Below, one piece after another: positions 52,392 through 62,139 of a DNA stretch of 64,000 bases. Where the stretch lies: assembly GCF_003254645.1 (NCBI RefSeq), contig NZ_PNFD01000003.1, positions 372,001 to 436,000 on the forward strand, in the 5' to 3' direction. Under the pieces are notes generated by a model that was given only the letters and a program-made list of their open reading frames with translations, ran no database searches and was not told where the DNA came from. The DNA is from Microbacterium suaedae. Lineage in GTDB: Bacteria; Actinomycetota; Actinomycetes; Actinomycetales; Microbacteriaceae. Positions within the stretch are counted from its first letter, which is position 1, and each line of letters starts with the position of its first letter. Both the position numbers and the translations under genes were made by a program.

Positions 52392-53659
52392 CCGTTCCCG
52401 CCCCTCGGAAGCACCGCCCGGACACGCCACCCGCCCGATGGATCCGGACCCGCCTCGCAGGTGCCGCCGAGCAGGTGCGCGCGCTCGGCCATGCCGAGGA
52501 TCCCGTACCCCCGGCGTGAGCGGGAGGGCGCGGATCCGTCATCCGTCACCTCGATCGTCACGGACGGCCCCGCAGCGGCGACGGCCACGTCGATCAGGGT
52601 CGCCTCGAGCGCGTGACGACGCGCGTTCGTCACGGCCTCCTGCGCGATCCGGAACGCCGTCTGCGCCAGGAGCTCGGGAAGGCTTTCTGCGTCGACGCGG
52701 ACCCGCACGGCGGGCGGCCCGTCCGCGGCGAGCGCCGAAAGCGCGGCGATCCCCGGTGTCGGCGCGAGAGGCGCGTCCTCGGCATTGGGCTCGCGATGGC
52801 CCGGCGTCGGCTCGCGACCCGCATCGGGCTCACGGGTGTCCGCGCGGGGCGGGGAGGTCCGCGCGCCGCCGGACGAGAGCCGCGCGTCGTCGCGCAACAC
52901 GCGCACCAGGGAGCGCATGTCCCCCAACGCCGCCTGCGCCTCCGTCTCGATCTCGGCGAGAGATCCCGCCGCGCGCCCGGGATCCGCGGGAAGGAGCGCC
53001 TGCGCCGCCTGCGCGTGGACGACCACCGCCGACACGTGGTGGGCGACCGTGTCGTGCAGATCACGCGCGAGGGCCTCGCGCTCCCGCGCCCGGATCCCGT
53101 CCCGCTCGCGTGCACGGGCATCAACGCGCTCCCGCCGCAGGGCGCCCGCCAGGCACGTGCCTCCGACGAACGCGACGCCCGCGACCGCGCCGGCGACGCC
53201 CTCGCCTCCGGATGCCGCAGACAGGGCGAGCCCCGCGCTGAGCACGAGGCCGCCGACGACGCGCGCGCGCCCGGATCCCCACCGGAAGAGCGCGTACGGG
53301 AACAGGATCGCGACGAACATGGCCGCGAGCGCATTCTGTCCGGCGCCCGCCGAGAAGGCGGCGAGCTCGAGGCCCGCGACCGCCAACGAGATCCCGATCA
53401 CGATCGGCAGCGGATGACGCCGACGCCACGGCAGGGCGAGCGCGATGAGGATGGTCACGGCGACCGCGGGGACGGGCCACGCGAGATCCGTCCGGACCGC
53501 GCCCTCCGTCGCCGCCACCACCGCAACGATGGCGACGAGCACGCCATCCCGCGCGCGGGGCCCTGCAGCCCCGGGGGCCCGAGGCGCGTCCCAGGCCGCC
53601 CGGAGGCGCGAGCGGATCCTCACGCGGGCGCCGTCCGGTCCAGGCGCGCGCTTTCGCAT
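52388..53659 (-). CDS. Sensor histidine kinase (HisKA_3 / NarX-type)
   Basis: A 423-residue kinase. About five membrane segments occupy residues 35-175; the HisKA_3 phosphoacceptor His lies in ALARDLHDTVAHHVSAVVVHAQA, and the ATPase domain has NARRHA and DDGSAPSRSRRGYGILGMAERA. A linker of about 55 proline/arginine-rich residues precedes the ATPase domain. An in-frame GTG at 53677 overlapping the neighbour's stop is an alternative start. Partner of the adjacent response regulator; signal unknown. The neighbouring DUF2306 gene may be its target. Confidence 0.93.
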   Translation of the reverse strand: MRKRAPGPDGARVRIRSRLRAAWDAPRAPGAAGPRARDGVLVAIVAVVAATEGAVRTDLAWPVPAVAVTILIALALPWRRRHPLPIVIGISLAVAGLELAAFSAGAGQNALAAMFVAILFPYALFRWGSGRARVVGGLVLSAGLALSAASGGEGVAGAVAGVAFVGGTCLAGALRRERVDARARERDGIRAREREALARDLHDTVAHHVSAVVVHAQAAQALLPADPGRAAGSLAEIETEAQAALGDMRSLVRVLRDDARLSSGGARTSPPRADTREPDAGREPTPGHREPNAEDAPLAPTPGIAALSALAADGPPAVRVRVDAESLPELLAQTAFRIAQEAVTNARRHALEATLIDVAVAAAGPSVTIEVTDDGSAPSRSRRGYGILGMAERAHLLGGTCEAGPDPSGGWRVRAVLPRGGNG

Positions 53660-53673
53660 GGTCGACACGCTAC

Positions 53674-54339
53674 TCACGCGAGGGCCGCCGCGGTGCGCCG
53701 CGCACGAACCCGTCGCCGGATGATGATCTCCGCGACGAGCGCGTTGAGGATCCATCCGGCGTCCATCTGCAGCAGGCGCGCGAGCTCGTCGGGCGGCCCG
53801 AACGCGATGATGAAGGGCATCGAGGTGAGAACCTGCGTGCCTGCACCCATCGCGAGGGCGTAGGCGCGGATCATCCACGCCCCGTGTTCGCGGAAGCGGC
53901 CGCGCGCGACGTTCACGACGCCCATCGCGAGGAAGGCGAGGGTCAGGATCCCGACGATCCCTCGCGAGATCGCAAGACCGACGCCATCGACGGGCGGCAT
54001 CTCGTACGCCGCGTTCATCCACAGGCCGGACACCGCGACGACGACACCCGACGGCACGAGCAGGTATCGCCCCGCGAACATGTGCCAGCGCGTATGCCGA
54101 CGCCGCAGGGTGGGGAGGAACTGGAATGCGCCGACGAGCGAGAACACGAGCGCGGAGACGATGTGCAGCACGATCGGCAAAGGATCGCCGACGAAGCGCG
54201 CAGTCTCCGGCGTCGAAGCACCCTCGGCGATGGCGCCGAGGCGCGCCGCGCCGGCAAGGACCGGGACGAGCGCAAGCAAGACCAGCCCGGCGGCGAGCGC
54301 CCACTCGCGAGCGGGGACACGAATCGGTGAGGAGGACAT
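53674..54339 (-). CDS. DUF2306 membrane protein
   Basis: A 221-residue protein with about six membrane segments and the DUF2306 pattern (IVLHIVSALVFSLVGAFQFLPTLRRRHTRWHMFAGRYLLVPSGVVVAVSGLWM, REHGAWMIRAYALAMGAG). The stop sits 15 bases before the kinase ATG (overlapping if GTG is used), so it belongs to the same unit. Histidines and tryptophans in the motifs hint at cofactor binding, but function is unknown. Confidence 0.88.
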   Translation of the reverse strand: MSSSPIRVPAREWALAAGLVLLALVPVLAGAARLGAIAEGASTPETARFVGDPLPIVLHIVSALVFSLVGAFQFLPTLRRRHTRWHMFAGRYLLVPSGVVVAVSGLWMNAAYEMPPVDGVGLAISRGIVGILTLAFLAMGVVNVARGRFREHGAWMIRAYALAMGAGTQVLTSMPFIIAFGPPDELARLLQMDAGWILNALVAEIIIRRRVRARRTAAALA

Positions 54340-54393
54340 GCCCCGATCGTGCGTCAGCGCCCGCCCCTCCCGCGTCGGCCGGATGGCCGAATC

Positions 54394-55044
54394 TCAGCGC
54401 ACGGACACCCAGCTCGCCACGATGTCGGCCAGCATTTCCCGTGCCCGTGAGGCGGTCGGATCGGAAAGGATGTCGCGGTCGAAGAGGTGGCCGAAGGTGT
54501 GCTGGTTCGCGACCTGGAACACGCAGTACGAGCTGATGAGCATGTGAAGGTCGAACGCCGCGATGTCGTCGCGGAACGATCCGTCCTCCCGCCCGCGCAC
54601 GAGGATCCTCTCGAGCGTGTCGACGGCCGGCTGCCCGAGCTCGCGCAGCGAGTCGATCCGCTTCAAGAACTCACCGCGGTGGATGTTCTCGATCATCACG
54701 AGACGGATGAACTCGCTGTGGTGCACGTGGTGGTCGTATGTCGCCTCGGCGATCGCGCGCAGAGCCTCAAGCGGTTCCAGACCGGCGACGTCGATCCGGC
54801 CCTCGGCCTCGCGGATCCCCCGGTAGGCCCGTTCGAGCACCGCGATGTAGAGCTGCTCTTTGCCGCCGAAGTAGTAGTAGATCATCCGCTTCGTCGTGCG
54901 CGTGCGCGCGGCGATCTCGTCGACGCGGGCTCCGGAGTACCCGACGTCGGCGAACACCTCGCTCGCGACATCGAGCAGCTCGCGGCGCGTGCGCTCCGCG
55001 TCGCGCGCACGGGGGACGGATCCTGGGCTCGGCATCCCCGTCAT
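54394..55044 (-). CDS. TetR-family regulator of the quinate/shikimate cluster
   Basis: A 216-residue regulator. The helix-turn-helix is in residues 20-65 (RTRRELLDVASEVFADVGYSGARVDEIAARTRTTKRMIYYYFGGKEQLY). Its start overlaps the preceding hydrolase stop by four bases, tying it to the catabolic operon. It is the only regulator of the cluster, so the two ACGTACC-N5-GTACAT sites upstream of the two units are its likely operators. A ring acid such as shikimate, quinate or protocatechuate is the probable ligand by inference. Confidence 0.9.
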   Translation of the reverse strand: MTGMPSPGSVPRARDAERTRRELLDVASEVFADVGYSGARVDEIAARTRTTKRMIYYYFGGKEQLYIAVLERAYRGIREAEGRIDVAGLEPLEALRAIAEATYDHHVHHSEFIRLVMIENIHRGEFLKRIDSLRELGQPAVDTLERILVRGREDGSFRDDIAAFDLHMLISSYCVFQVANQHTFGHLFDRDILSDPTASRAREMLADIVASWVSVR

Positions 55045-56030
55045 CGTACGGGCTCCCGGTCGTTCGCGAGGAGACGGCGCGGATTGTCGACGAGCATCGT
55101 GCGGATGTCGTCCTCCCCGACGCCGCGGGCGCGCAGCTCCGGCAGGATCCGATCGTGCAGGTGATGCAGGTGCCAGTGCGGGGCGCGGGCGCGGCGCCAC
55201 GACGGGGGCGTCACCCGGCTGAAGACGGCGGCGTCGTGCGAGAGCGCGATCCGCGGCGCGAGGCCGCGTTCGAGCAGTTCGAGCAGCGTCCGCACGCGCT
55301 GCGCGTCGGGGGCGGCATGCTCCATCCCGAAGCGATCGAAGCCGAGCAGGGAACCCTCCGCGGCGAGCTCGACCAGATAGGACACGTCGTCAGAGTCGCC
55401 CGCGTGGCCGATCACCACACGGTCGAGCGAGACGCCCCGCGCGCGGAGCATCTCCTGCTGCGGAAGCCCTCCGCGCGACGGAGAGTGCGAGTGCGTGAAG
55501 ATCGGTGCGCCCGTCTCGGCGTGCGCGACCGCGGCCGCCGCGAAGACGCGGCGCACGTCGTCTGTGACGCCAGCGGCATCGGAGACGACCTTGATCGCGC
55601 CGGCCCGCACCGGGGTGCCCTGAATGCCTCGCGTGAGGTCGTCGACGAAAAGCTCCGCGAGCGGATCCGGTCCGTCGACGAGGAGCCCCGGGCCGTTCAG
55701 CCGAAAGTACGGGGGCAGCACGTCGTGCGTGTACCAGCCGGTCGCGGCAACGATCCGCACCCGCGTCGCCTCGGCCACGCGCTGCACGCGGCGCACGTCT
55801 CGACCGAGCCCGGGAACCGTGAGGTCGACGACGGTGCGCACGCCGCGGTCATGGAGGCCGTCGAGCTGCCGGACGGCCTCGGCGATGTGATCGCGCTCGG
55901 CCCACTCCGCGCTCGGGGCGGCGAGGTCGATCTCGCCGCCCCCGACGAATACGTGCTCGTGGAGCAGCGTCTCGCCGAGGGCGGCGGGCGCGACGTCGCC
56001 CGTGAACGTCGGTACGGGCCGTGCGCTCAT
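55041..56030 (-). CDS. Phosphotriesterase-family hydrolase (amidohydrolase) in the quinate/shikimate cluster
   Basis: A 329-residue TIM-barrel hydrolase. The metal ligands are readable: LLHEHVF (HxH), the carboxylated-lysine candidate in GAIKVVSDA, THSHS and IGHAGDSDD, and SHDAAV for the last aspartate. This set suits lactonase/esterase or phosphotriesterase chemistry; members of the family often act on lactones. Being in a cyclohexane-acid catabolic operon, it may open a lactone or cleave an ester of quinate or shikimate. The overlap with the TetR gene shows co-expression. Confidence 0.85.
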   Translation of the reverse strand: MSARPVPTFTGDVAPAALGETLLHEHVFVGGGEIDLAAPSAEWAERDHIAEAVRQLDGLHDRGVRTVVDLTVPGLGRDVRRVQRVAEATRVRIVAATGWYTHDVLPPYFRLNGPGLLVDGPDPLAELFVDDLTRGIQGTPVRAGAIKVVSDAAGVTDDVRRVFAAAAVAHAETGAPIFTHSHSPSRGGLPQQEMLRARGVSLDRVVIGHAGDSDDVSYLVELAAEGSLLGFDRFGMEHAAPDAQRVRTLLELLERGLAPRIALSHDAAVFSRVTPPSWRRARAPHWHLHHLHDRILPELRARGVGEDDIRTMLVDNPRRLLANDREPVR

Positions 56031-56034
56031 CGGA

Positions 56035-57054
56035 TCACTCGGCCGTCGCGCGAATTGCCTCGAACATGGCGAGCGAGTCGCCCGTCAGGTTCTCCTCGAA
56101 CCAGCTCACCGCCTGATCCTGGAAGGCGGCGACGTCGACATCCTCGTGCACGTTCCACTCATCGCCCGACTTCCACTCCTCGATCGTGGCGGCCTCCTGC
56201 TCTTCGACGCACGCGGTGACCTCGTCGACCGCCTGCGTCACGGCATCCGAGACGACCTCCTGCTGCTCCGAGGAGAGCTCGTTCCAGACCTCGCTGACGA
56301 TGACGAGGTTGGTGTTGAGCGCGTGGGCCGACAGGCTCAGGTCGCTCTGCACCTCCTGCAGATTGGAGGAGTCGATGTTGGTGATCGGGTTCTCCTGACC
56401 GTCGACGGTTCCCTGCTGCAGCGCGAGGTACAGCTCCTCGTACGCCACCTCGGTCGCCTCAGCGCCGAGCGCCTGAGCGTTGAGCAGGAACTGCGGGGAT
56501 CCCGGGAAGCGCATGCGCATGCCCTCGAGATCGGCGGGCTCGAGGATCGGCGCGTTCGCCGTGAAGTGGCGCGCCCCGACCGACCACACACCGAGCACGT
56601 TCACGCCGGAGGCCGCGGCGAACTCGTCGAACACCTGCTGCCCCTCGTCGCTCGCGGCGAACGTCGCGAGGTGGTCGGCGTCATCGAAGGCGTACGCCGC
56701 GTCGAGGACCGAGATCGGTTCGTAGACCGCGCCGAGCGCCGAGGCACCCTGGATGTCGAGGTCGATGTCGCCGGACGCGACCGCCGCAATGCGGTCGGCG
56801 TCGCCGCCGAGCTGGCTCGAGGGGAAGATCTCGACCGAGATCCCCACATCGGCGCTCTCGATCTGCTCCTTGATGACTGCGGCGCCGCACGTGTGCTGCG
56901 GCTGGTCTTCGTTGTAGCTCGTGGCGAAGGTGAGCTCGAACTCGCCTCCGTCGCCCGTCGCGGCGCCCTCATCGGATCCGCTGCAGCCCGCCAGCGCCAG
57001 GGCCGGCGCGGCGACCAGAGCGACCCACGCTGCTCGCTTGGTTCGTGCGTTCAT
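56035..57054 (-). CDS. TRAP transporter substrate-binding protein DctP
   Basis: A 339-residue periplasmic-type binding protein. A lipoprotein signal is clear: ALAGCSGSDEG with the lipobox cysteine near residue 24. The fold of DctP proteins is seen in EFELTFATSYNEDQPQHTCGAAVIKEQIE and EELYLALQQGTVDGQENPITNI, which holds the arginine/glutamine-type binding site. It should deliver a carboxylated compound to DctQM. Located downstream of aroE on the same strand. Confidence 0.94.
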   Translation of the reverse strand: MNARTKRAAWVALVAAPALALAGCSGSDEGAATGDGGEFELTFATSYNEDQPQHTCGAAVIKEQIESADVGISVEIFPSSQLGGDADRIAAVASGDIDLDIQGASALGAVYEPISVLDAAYAFDDADHLATFAASDEGQQVFDEFAAASGVNVLGVWSVGARHFTANAPILEPADLEGMRMRFPGSPQFLLNAQALGAEATEVAYEELYLALQQGTVDGQENPITNIDSSNLQEVQSDLSLSAHALNTNLVIVSEVWNELSSEQQEVVSDAVTQAVDEVTACVEEQEAATIEEWKSGDEWNVHEDVDVAAFQDQAVSWFEENLTGDSLAMFEAIRATAE

Positions 57055-57082
57055 GGTTCTGCATTCCTCTCTTGTGGTGCGT

Positions 57083-57979
57083 TCACACCGGGTGCACGGC
57101 CGCCTCGGCGGCGACCAGGTCTTTCAAGTCGTTCATCATGGCCTCGCGGTCCGCGGGCTCGCCCGTGAAGATCTCGAAGGCGTCGGCTGCCTGCCCCATC
57201 GCCATGCCGAGCCCCGAGATCGTGCGGTGACCCCGGGCGCGGGCGCGCAGAAGCAGCTCCGTGTCCGTGGGGCGGTAGACGATGTCGCCGACCCACGCGT
57301 CCGCCGCCAGGAGCGCCGGGTCGAACGCCATGCCCGGGTGGGCGGCCATGCCGAACGGCGTCGCGTTCACAACACCGGAGGCGACGGGGAGCAGTCCGGG
57401 GAGTGCCTCGGCGTCGACGCCCCGCACGGCGCCGCGCGCGACCGGTCGCACGCGCTCGGCGAGCGAGAGGGCACGATCCTCGGAGGCATCGCAGATGATG
57501 AGGTCGGCGATATCGCGCGCGGCGAGGGCCGTCGCGACGGCCGCCCCGGCGCCCCCGGCGCCGACGAGCACGACGAGGTCATGAGCAGATCCAGCAAACG
57601 AAGCGTCGAACGCCGATCCGAATCCCGTGACATCCGTGTTGTGCCCGATCGTGCGCGCGCCGTCGAAGCGCACGGTGTTGACGGCGCCGACGCGCTCGGC
57701 GCTCGGCGCGAGTTCGTCGAGGAGCGGGAGGATCGTCTGCTTGGCGGGGTGGGTGACGTTCAGCCCGTCGAAGCCCATCCTCTGCGCCGCCCACAGCAGC
57801 CTCGCGAGCGGCCCCGCCTCCGCATCCGACGGCTCGATCGCGATGGGCCGGTACACGTAGTTCATCCCGTGGCGCGCACCCTCACGCTCGTGCATGGGCG
57901 GCGTGAGCGACGGCGCGACTCCCTGCCCGATCAGTCCGGCGAGAATCGAGCGACGGCGGTGCAAGGCGTGTGCGATCAC
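57083..57979 (-). CDS. Shikimate/quinate dehydrogenase (AroE/QsuD-like)
   Basis: A 298-residue dehydrogenase. Substrate site motifs are GQGVAPSLTPPMHE, the catalytic lysine in NVTHPAKQTI and the aspartate in GHNTDVTGFG. The Rossmann site is VGAGGAGAAVATAL, and the second strand ends LIICDASED; an acidic residue there favours NAD+ over NADP+, as in catabolic QsuD and quinate dehydrogenases. It would oxidise quinate or shikimate. The GTG start overlaps dctM by four bases. Confidence 0.9.
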   Translation of the reverse strand: MIAHALHRRRSILAGLIGQGVAPSLTPPMHEREGARHGMNYVYRPIAIEPSDAEAGPLARLLWAAQRMGFDGLNVTHPAKQTILPLLDELAPSAERVGAVNTVRFDGARTIGHNTDVTGFGSAFDASFAGSAHDLVVLVGAGGAGAAVATALAARDIADLIICDASEDRALSLAERVRPVARGAVRGVDAEALPGLLPVASGVVNATPFGMAAHPGMAFDPALLAADAWVGDIVYRPTDTELLLRARARGHRTISGLGMAMGQAADAFEIFTGEPADREAMMNDLKDLVAAEAAVHPV

Positions 57980-59250
57980 AGTCCGAGCACCCCCGGAAGC
58001 CAGGTGACCGCCTGCGGGAAGGCGACCATGAGAGCGATGATGACGACGAACGGAATGAGGAACGGCAGCGTGCCGCGGAAGACCTCGCCGATGCGCGCCT
58101 TCGACACCGAGGCCGTGACGAACAGCACCGTGCCGACGGGCGGGGTGAGCAGCCCGACCATGAGCGAGATGATGACGACGACGCCGAGCGTGACCGGATC
58201 GACTCCGTAGGTCTGTGCGATCGGCACGAGGATCGGGACGACGAGGACGAGCACGGCGGTCGCGTCGATGATGGTGCCAAGCACAAGGCACAGCACGACG
58301 GTCAGGATGAGGAACACGGTCGCGCTGTCGCCGAGCGACAGCATCGCGTCGGTCATGAGCTGCGGCAGCCGCTCGCGGGCGAGGATGTAGCCGAGCAGCG
58401 ATGCCGACGCGACGATGAGCATGATCGCGCCCGTCGTGAGAACCGTCTCCGTGAGAGCCTGCAGGAGGCCCTTCCAGCTCAGCGAACGCTGCACGACCCC
58501 GACGATGAGGATGTAGACGACGGCCACGGCCGCGGCCTCTGTCGGAGTGAAGAAACCGCCGAGGATGCCGCCCAGGATGATCACCGGGGTGACGAGCGGA
58601 AGAAGCACGCCCTTCAACGAGGCGGCCACCTCCCGCCGATCGAAGGTGCCGCGGCGGATCGACGGATTGCGTGCGACGAGGACGGCGACGACGATCACGA
58701 GGCCGACGGCCATCGCGAGGGCCGGGATGACGGAGGCGGCGAAGAGCGCCCCCGTTGAGACGGCCGCGAGACCGGCGTAGATGACGGCGGGGATCGACGG
58801 CGGCATGACGGGCGCGATGAGCGCCGACGACGCGGAGACGCCGGTCGCGAAGCGGCGCCCATAGCCCTCGCGCACCATCTGCGGGATCTGCACCTTGCCG
58901 AGCGCGGCGGCATCGGCGACGGCGGATCCGGACATCCATGAGAAGCCCACGCTCGTGCCGATCGACACGTACCCGAGCGATCCGCGGACACGGGCGAGGA
59001 CGGCGAGCGCGAAGCGGAAGAGGCGGTCGGCGATTCCCGCGTGGTTGGAGAGCGCGCCCAGGAGGACGAAGAGCGGCACGGCGAGCAGCGGGAAGCTGTC
59101 GGCGGCGTTGACGACCTCGCGCAGGGCGTTGCCCACGGACTGTCCGTTCAGCCACATGTAGACGATGGACGGCCCGAGGAAGGCGAAGGCGACGGGCACC
59201 CGAATGACGAGAAGCACCGCGATGGCGATGCCGAGCAGTGCGAGCATCAT
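57976..59250 (-). CDS. TRAP transporter large permease DctM
   Basis: A 424-residue membrane protein with about twelve helices. DctM signatures: SIGTSVGFSWMSGSAVADAAALG, MVREGYGRRFATGVSASSALIAPVMPPSIPAVIYAGLA and MVGLLTPPVGTVLFVTASVSKA. It carries the substrate across the membrane, driven by a sodium gradient. Start overlaps dctQ by four bases; stop overlaps aroE by four. Confidence 0.96.
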   Translation of the reverse strand: MMLALLGIAIAVLLVIRVPVAFAFLGPSIVYMWLNGQSVGNALREVVNAADSFPLLAVPLFVLLGALSNHAGIADRLFRFALAVLARVRGSLGYVSIGTSVGFSWMSGSAVADAAALGKVQIPQMVREGYGRRFATGVSASSALIAPVMPPSIPAVIYAGLAAVSTGALFAASVIPALAMAVGLVIVVAVLVARNPSIRRGTFDRREVAASLKGVLLPLVTPVIILGGILGGFFTPTEAAAVAVVYILIVGVVQRSLSWKGLLQALTETVLTTGAIMLIVASASLLGYILARERLPQLMTDAMLSLGDSATVFLILTVVLCLVLGTIIDATAVLVLVVPILVPIAQTYGVDPVTLGVVVIISLMVGLLTPPVGTVLFVTASVSKARIGEVFRGTLPFLIPFVVIIALMVAFPQAVTWLPGVLGL

Positions 59251-59786
59251 GCGGTGGCCTCCTCGTCCGCGGCGATCTCGGCGAACACCGGGCCGTGGAT
59301 CGCGATGTCCGCAGCCGCGACGAGCGAGCGGATCGCGGTGCTCGCGACGCCGATGAGGACGGGGATGTAGACCCACGACATCGGGATGCGCAGGACCGGC
59401 GACTTGATGATCCCCTGCGAGTCGATGAGCGCGATCGCCTCGATGACGAGCGAGATCGCGACGGCGGCGACGATCAGGAGCGCGAGTACCTGCACGACGC
59501 GCACGAGCGTGCGACTCGGCAGTGTGTCAGCGATCTCGAGCGCGATGTGGCCGCGATTCGTGATGAGAAGGCCGGCGGCGGAGAAGGTGAGCCAGACGAG
59601 GCAGAACCGCGAGACCTCCCCCGTCCACGCGACCTGATCGACCGGCAGATATCGCTGAGCGGCCTGAAAGAAGATCAGGGTGAGGATCACGACGAGGCAC
59701 GTCGCGCCGATGGCGAACTCGACGCCGGTGATCACGCGCACGAGGCCGCGCCAGGCGCGCGGTCGTACGGGGGTGGTGTCTTCCAT
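59247..59786 (-). CDS. TRAP transporter small permease DctQ
   Basis: A 179-residue protein with four membrane helices (GVEFAIGATCLVVILTLIFFQAAQRYLP, EVSRFCLVWLTFSAAGLLIT). It joins DctM and DctP. Start taken at MEDTTPVRP, because AAGGA lies six bases upstream; an in-frame ATG seven codons earlier is less suited. First gene of the transporter unit; an operator-like site lies upstream at 59824-59843. Confidence 0.92.
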   Translation of the reverse strand: MEDTTPVRPRAWRGLVRVITGVEFAIGATCLVVILTLIFFQAAQRYLPVDQVAWTGEVSRFCLVWLTFSAAGLLITNRGHIALEIADTLPSRTLVRVVQVLALLIVAAVAISLVIEAIALIDSQGIIKSPVLRIPMSWVYIPVLIGVASTAIRSLVAAADIAIHGPVFAEIAADEEATA

Positions 59787-59823
59787 GGGACGTCCTTGTC
59801 GGTCCATGAGCGGGTGCGATAAC

Positions 59824-59843
59824 TAACGTACCGGGTAGTACAT
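59824..59843. promoter_or_regulatory. Operator-like site of the TRAP/dehydrogenase unit
   Basis: TAACGTACCGGGTAGTACAT matches the site at 62140-62159 in 17 of 20 bases and has GTAC half sites around a spacer. It lies about 38 bases upstream of dctQ, in the promoter region on the minus strand. Confidence 0.65.
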
Positions 59844-59907
59844 TGCGTGCGCAAGAAGTCGACTGTCCCGCGAGCGGGAACCGAGTCGCGTCTTTCTCGC
59901 GGTGGAG

Positions 59908-60348
59908 TCAGCCCGCCACGACGGCCGCGAGGCGGCGCACGGCGAGGTCGTACCCCTGGATCCCTGCGCCGGCGAGGACGACAGACGCGTTGGCGCTCAG
60001 GTACGAGTGGTGGCGGAAGGGCTCGCGCGCGTACACGTTCGTCACGTGCACCTCGGCGTAGGGCAGCGCAACGCCTTCGAGGGCGTCGCGGATCGCGATG
60101 GACGTGTGCGTGTACGCGCCCGCGTTGATCACGACGGCATCGCAGTCTTCGCGCGCGGCGTGGATCGCATCGACGAGCGCGCCCTCGGAATTGGACTGCA
60201 CGCACCGGGTCGCGAAGCCGAGTTCGGAGGCCGCTTCCGTCGCGACGCGCTCGACGTCGGCGAGCGTGTCGGATCCGTACAGCTCGGGCCTGCGCGTGCC
60301 GAGCAGGTTCAGGTTCGGGCCGTTGACGACCAGGATCCGCTTGTGCAT
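59908..60348 (-). CDS. aroQ: 3-dehydroquinate dehydratase, type II
   Basis: A 146-residue type II dehydroquinase. Active-site features: [17 protein letters not shown] with the loop arginine and tyrosine, [30 protein letters not shown] and [20 protein letters not shown]. It converts 3-dehydroquinate to 3-dehydroshikimate. In the cluster it links quinate to the dehydratase step; in biosynthesis a paralogue elsewhere in the genome would be expected. GAAGG precedes the start, eleven bases after qsuB. Confidence 0.95.
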   Translation of the reverse strand: MHKRILVVNGPNLNLLGTRRPELYGSDTLADVERVATEAASELGFATRCVQSNSEGALVDAIHAAREDCDAVVINAGAYTHTSIAIRDALEGVALPYAEVHVTNVYAREPFRHHSYLSANASVVLAGAGIQGYDLAVRRLAAVVAG

Positions 60349-60358
60349 GCGCGCCCTT

Positions 60359-62134
60359 CTATGTGACCTGCCGCTGCGCCGACAAGCGTACCGGGGCATT
60401 CGGAGCCCCGTAGCCGTCGTAGCCGCCGCGTCGTTCGACGATCTCAAGGAAGAGCCCGCCGATCGTGGGGGTGTAGAAGTGCACGAACTCGCCCTCGCCA
60501 TCGCGGTCGTAGAGCAGGCCGAGATCTTTCAGCTCGGCGATCCGCTCGGGCTCCAGAGCGAACCTCGCCTGCACGTCGTCGTAGTAGTTCGCGGGGATCG
60601 GCAGGAACGCGAGCCCGCGATCGCGGGCGCGACGCGCGACGGCGACCGCATCGTCGACGCGCACCGCGATGTGCCGGTGCGGCACAGGAGCCGTGGGCGG
60701 CGCGAGGTTCATCGGCAGGCGCACGACGCCATCCGGCGAGCGCATCACCTGGCTGCGCACGAGCCCGCGCGGCCCCGGAACCTCGGCCGCCGGCTCGGCG
60801 TCGAGGCCGACGACGCTCGACATGAACAGGACTGCCTCGTCGAACTCCTGCCAGGGATACGACACGTTGATGTGATCGATCCACGCTGCAAAGCCATCCG
60901 CGACGTCGCCGCCCTCGAACTCGCGGATCCAGGATTCCTCGGGATCGCGGTCGTTCCAATACACCTCGGTACCGTCGGGCGACGCGACGGCGCGCAGCTC
61001 GACCTCGCCACGATAGGTGCGGCGATACACGGGATCGGCTCCGAGCGACGCGGCGCGGGCCGACGCCGCATCCGCATCGTCGACGGTGACACCGAAGCCC
61101 GACAGACGCGGCACCTCGGAACGCACCTGCTCGTCGAGGACGATGCGCGCCTGGCCCGCCGACCACAGCCGGACGGGCTTGGAGCGGTGTCGCCCGCGGA
61201 ACGTGAACCCGAGCTGTCCGAGCAGCTGATCCACCTCGTGGAGGTCGGCAGCGGCGATCTCGACGAAGTCGACGCCACGCGCCGCCTGCGGGGCGGGGAT
61301 CCGAGAATCCGCCCACCCGTGGGCCGCGGACGTGCGATCGGCGAGCCAGGTGAGCGACCGACGCGCGTGCGCGGCCGTCCGCACGACATCGGTCTGCCGG
61401 AACGTGTCGTTAAACACCTCGAGCGAGAGCGGCCCGGAGTAGCCCGCGCGGAGCACGTGACCGAGGAATCTCGTCAGGTCGAAGTCACCCTCCCCAGGAA
61501 ACAGCCGATGATGCCGGCTCCACTGGAGCACATCCATCGCGAGCGCGGGCGCATCGGCGAGCTGCAGGAAGAAGATCTTCTCGCCCGGGATCCGCTCGAT
61601 GTCGGCGGGGTCGTGCCCGCGGCTGAGGATGTGGAAACTGTCGAGGCAGACGCCGAGGTTCGGCCGGTCGGCCCTCTCGACGAGTCGCCACGCATCGCGA
61701 TAGTCGTCGACGAAGGTTCCCCAGGCGAGGGCCTCGTACGCGATGCGGATCCCCCGCTCCGCGGCAAGGTCGGCGAGTGCGCCGAGCTGACGCACAATCA
61801 CGTCTTCATCGCCGACGGTCGCCGTCCCGACATTGCTGCACAGGAGCATGAGGTCGGTGCCGAGTCTCTCCATGACGTCGAACTTCGCGGCCGCGCGACG
61901 CAGATTGTCGGCGAAGGTCTCCTCATCGACGCCCTCGCCGTCGCGGAACGGCTGGAACATGTCGATGCGCAGCCCGAGCCGCTCGCAGAGGGCGCGGATC
62001 TCCTCCGGGGATTCGGGGGCTGCCACGAGGTCGGCGTCCATGATCTCGACACCATCGAATCCCGCGGCCGCACAGGCATGGATCTTCTCGACGAGACCGC
62101 CCGACAGGCACACCGTCGCCACTGACGTGTTCAT
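60359..62134 (-). CDS. qsuB: 3-dehydroshikimate dehydratase (QsuB-like; TIM barrel + VOC domains)
   Basis: A 591-residue protein. The first half is an AP-endonuclease-2/sugar isomerase-like TIM barrel with metal residues in YEALAWG, LDSFHIL, FFLQLAD and LSLEVFND. The second half carries two VOC modules ([21 protein letters not shown] and [11 protein letters not shown]), resembling 4-hydroxyphenylpyruvate dioxygenase. This layout is that of QsuB and relatives that make protocatechuate from dehydroshikimate. The start at [13 protein letters not shown] is only five bases from an operator-like site, with no ribosome-binding site; it may be leaderless. Confidence 0.93.
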   Translation of the reverse strand: MNTSVATVCLSGGLVEKIHACAAAGFDGVEIMDADLVAAPESPEEIRALCERLGLRIDMFQPFRDGEGVDEETFADNLRRAAAKFDVMERLGTDLMLLCSNVGTATVGDEDVIVRQLGALADLAAERGIRIAYEALAWGTFVDDYRDAWRLVERADRPNLGVCLDSFHILSRGHDPADIERIPGEKIFFLQLADAPALAMDVLQWSRHHRLFPGEGDFDLTRFLGHVLRAGYSGPLSLEVFNDTFRQTDVVRTAAHARRSLTWLADRTSAAHGWADSRIPAPQAARGVDFVEIAAADLHEVDQLLGQLGFTFRGRHRSKPVRLWSAGQARIVLDEQVRSEVPRLSGFGVTVDDADAASARAASLGADPVYRRTYRGEVELRAVASPDGTEVYWNDRDPEESWIREFEGGDVADGFAAWIDHINVSYPWQEFDEAVLFMSSVVGLDAEPAAEVPGPRGLVRSQVMRSPDGVVRLPMNLAPPTAPVPHRHIAVRVDDAVAVARRARDRGLAFLPIPANYYDDVQARFALEPERIAELKDLGLLYDRDGEGEFVHFYTPTIGGLFLEIVERRGGYDGYGAPNAPVRLSAQRQVT

Positions 62135-62139
62135 GCAAT

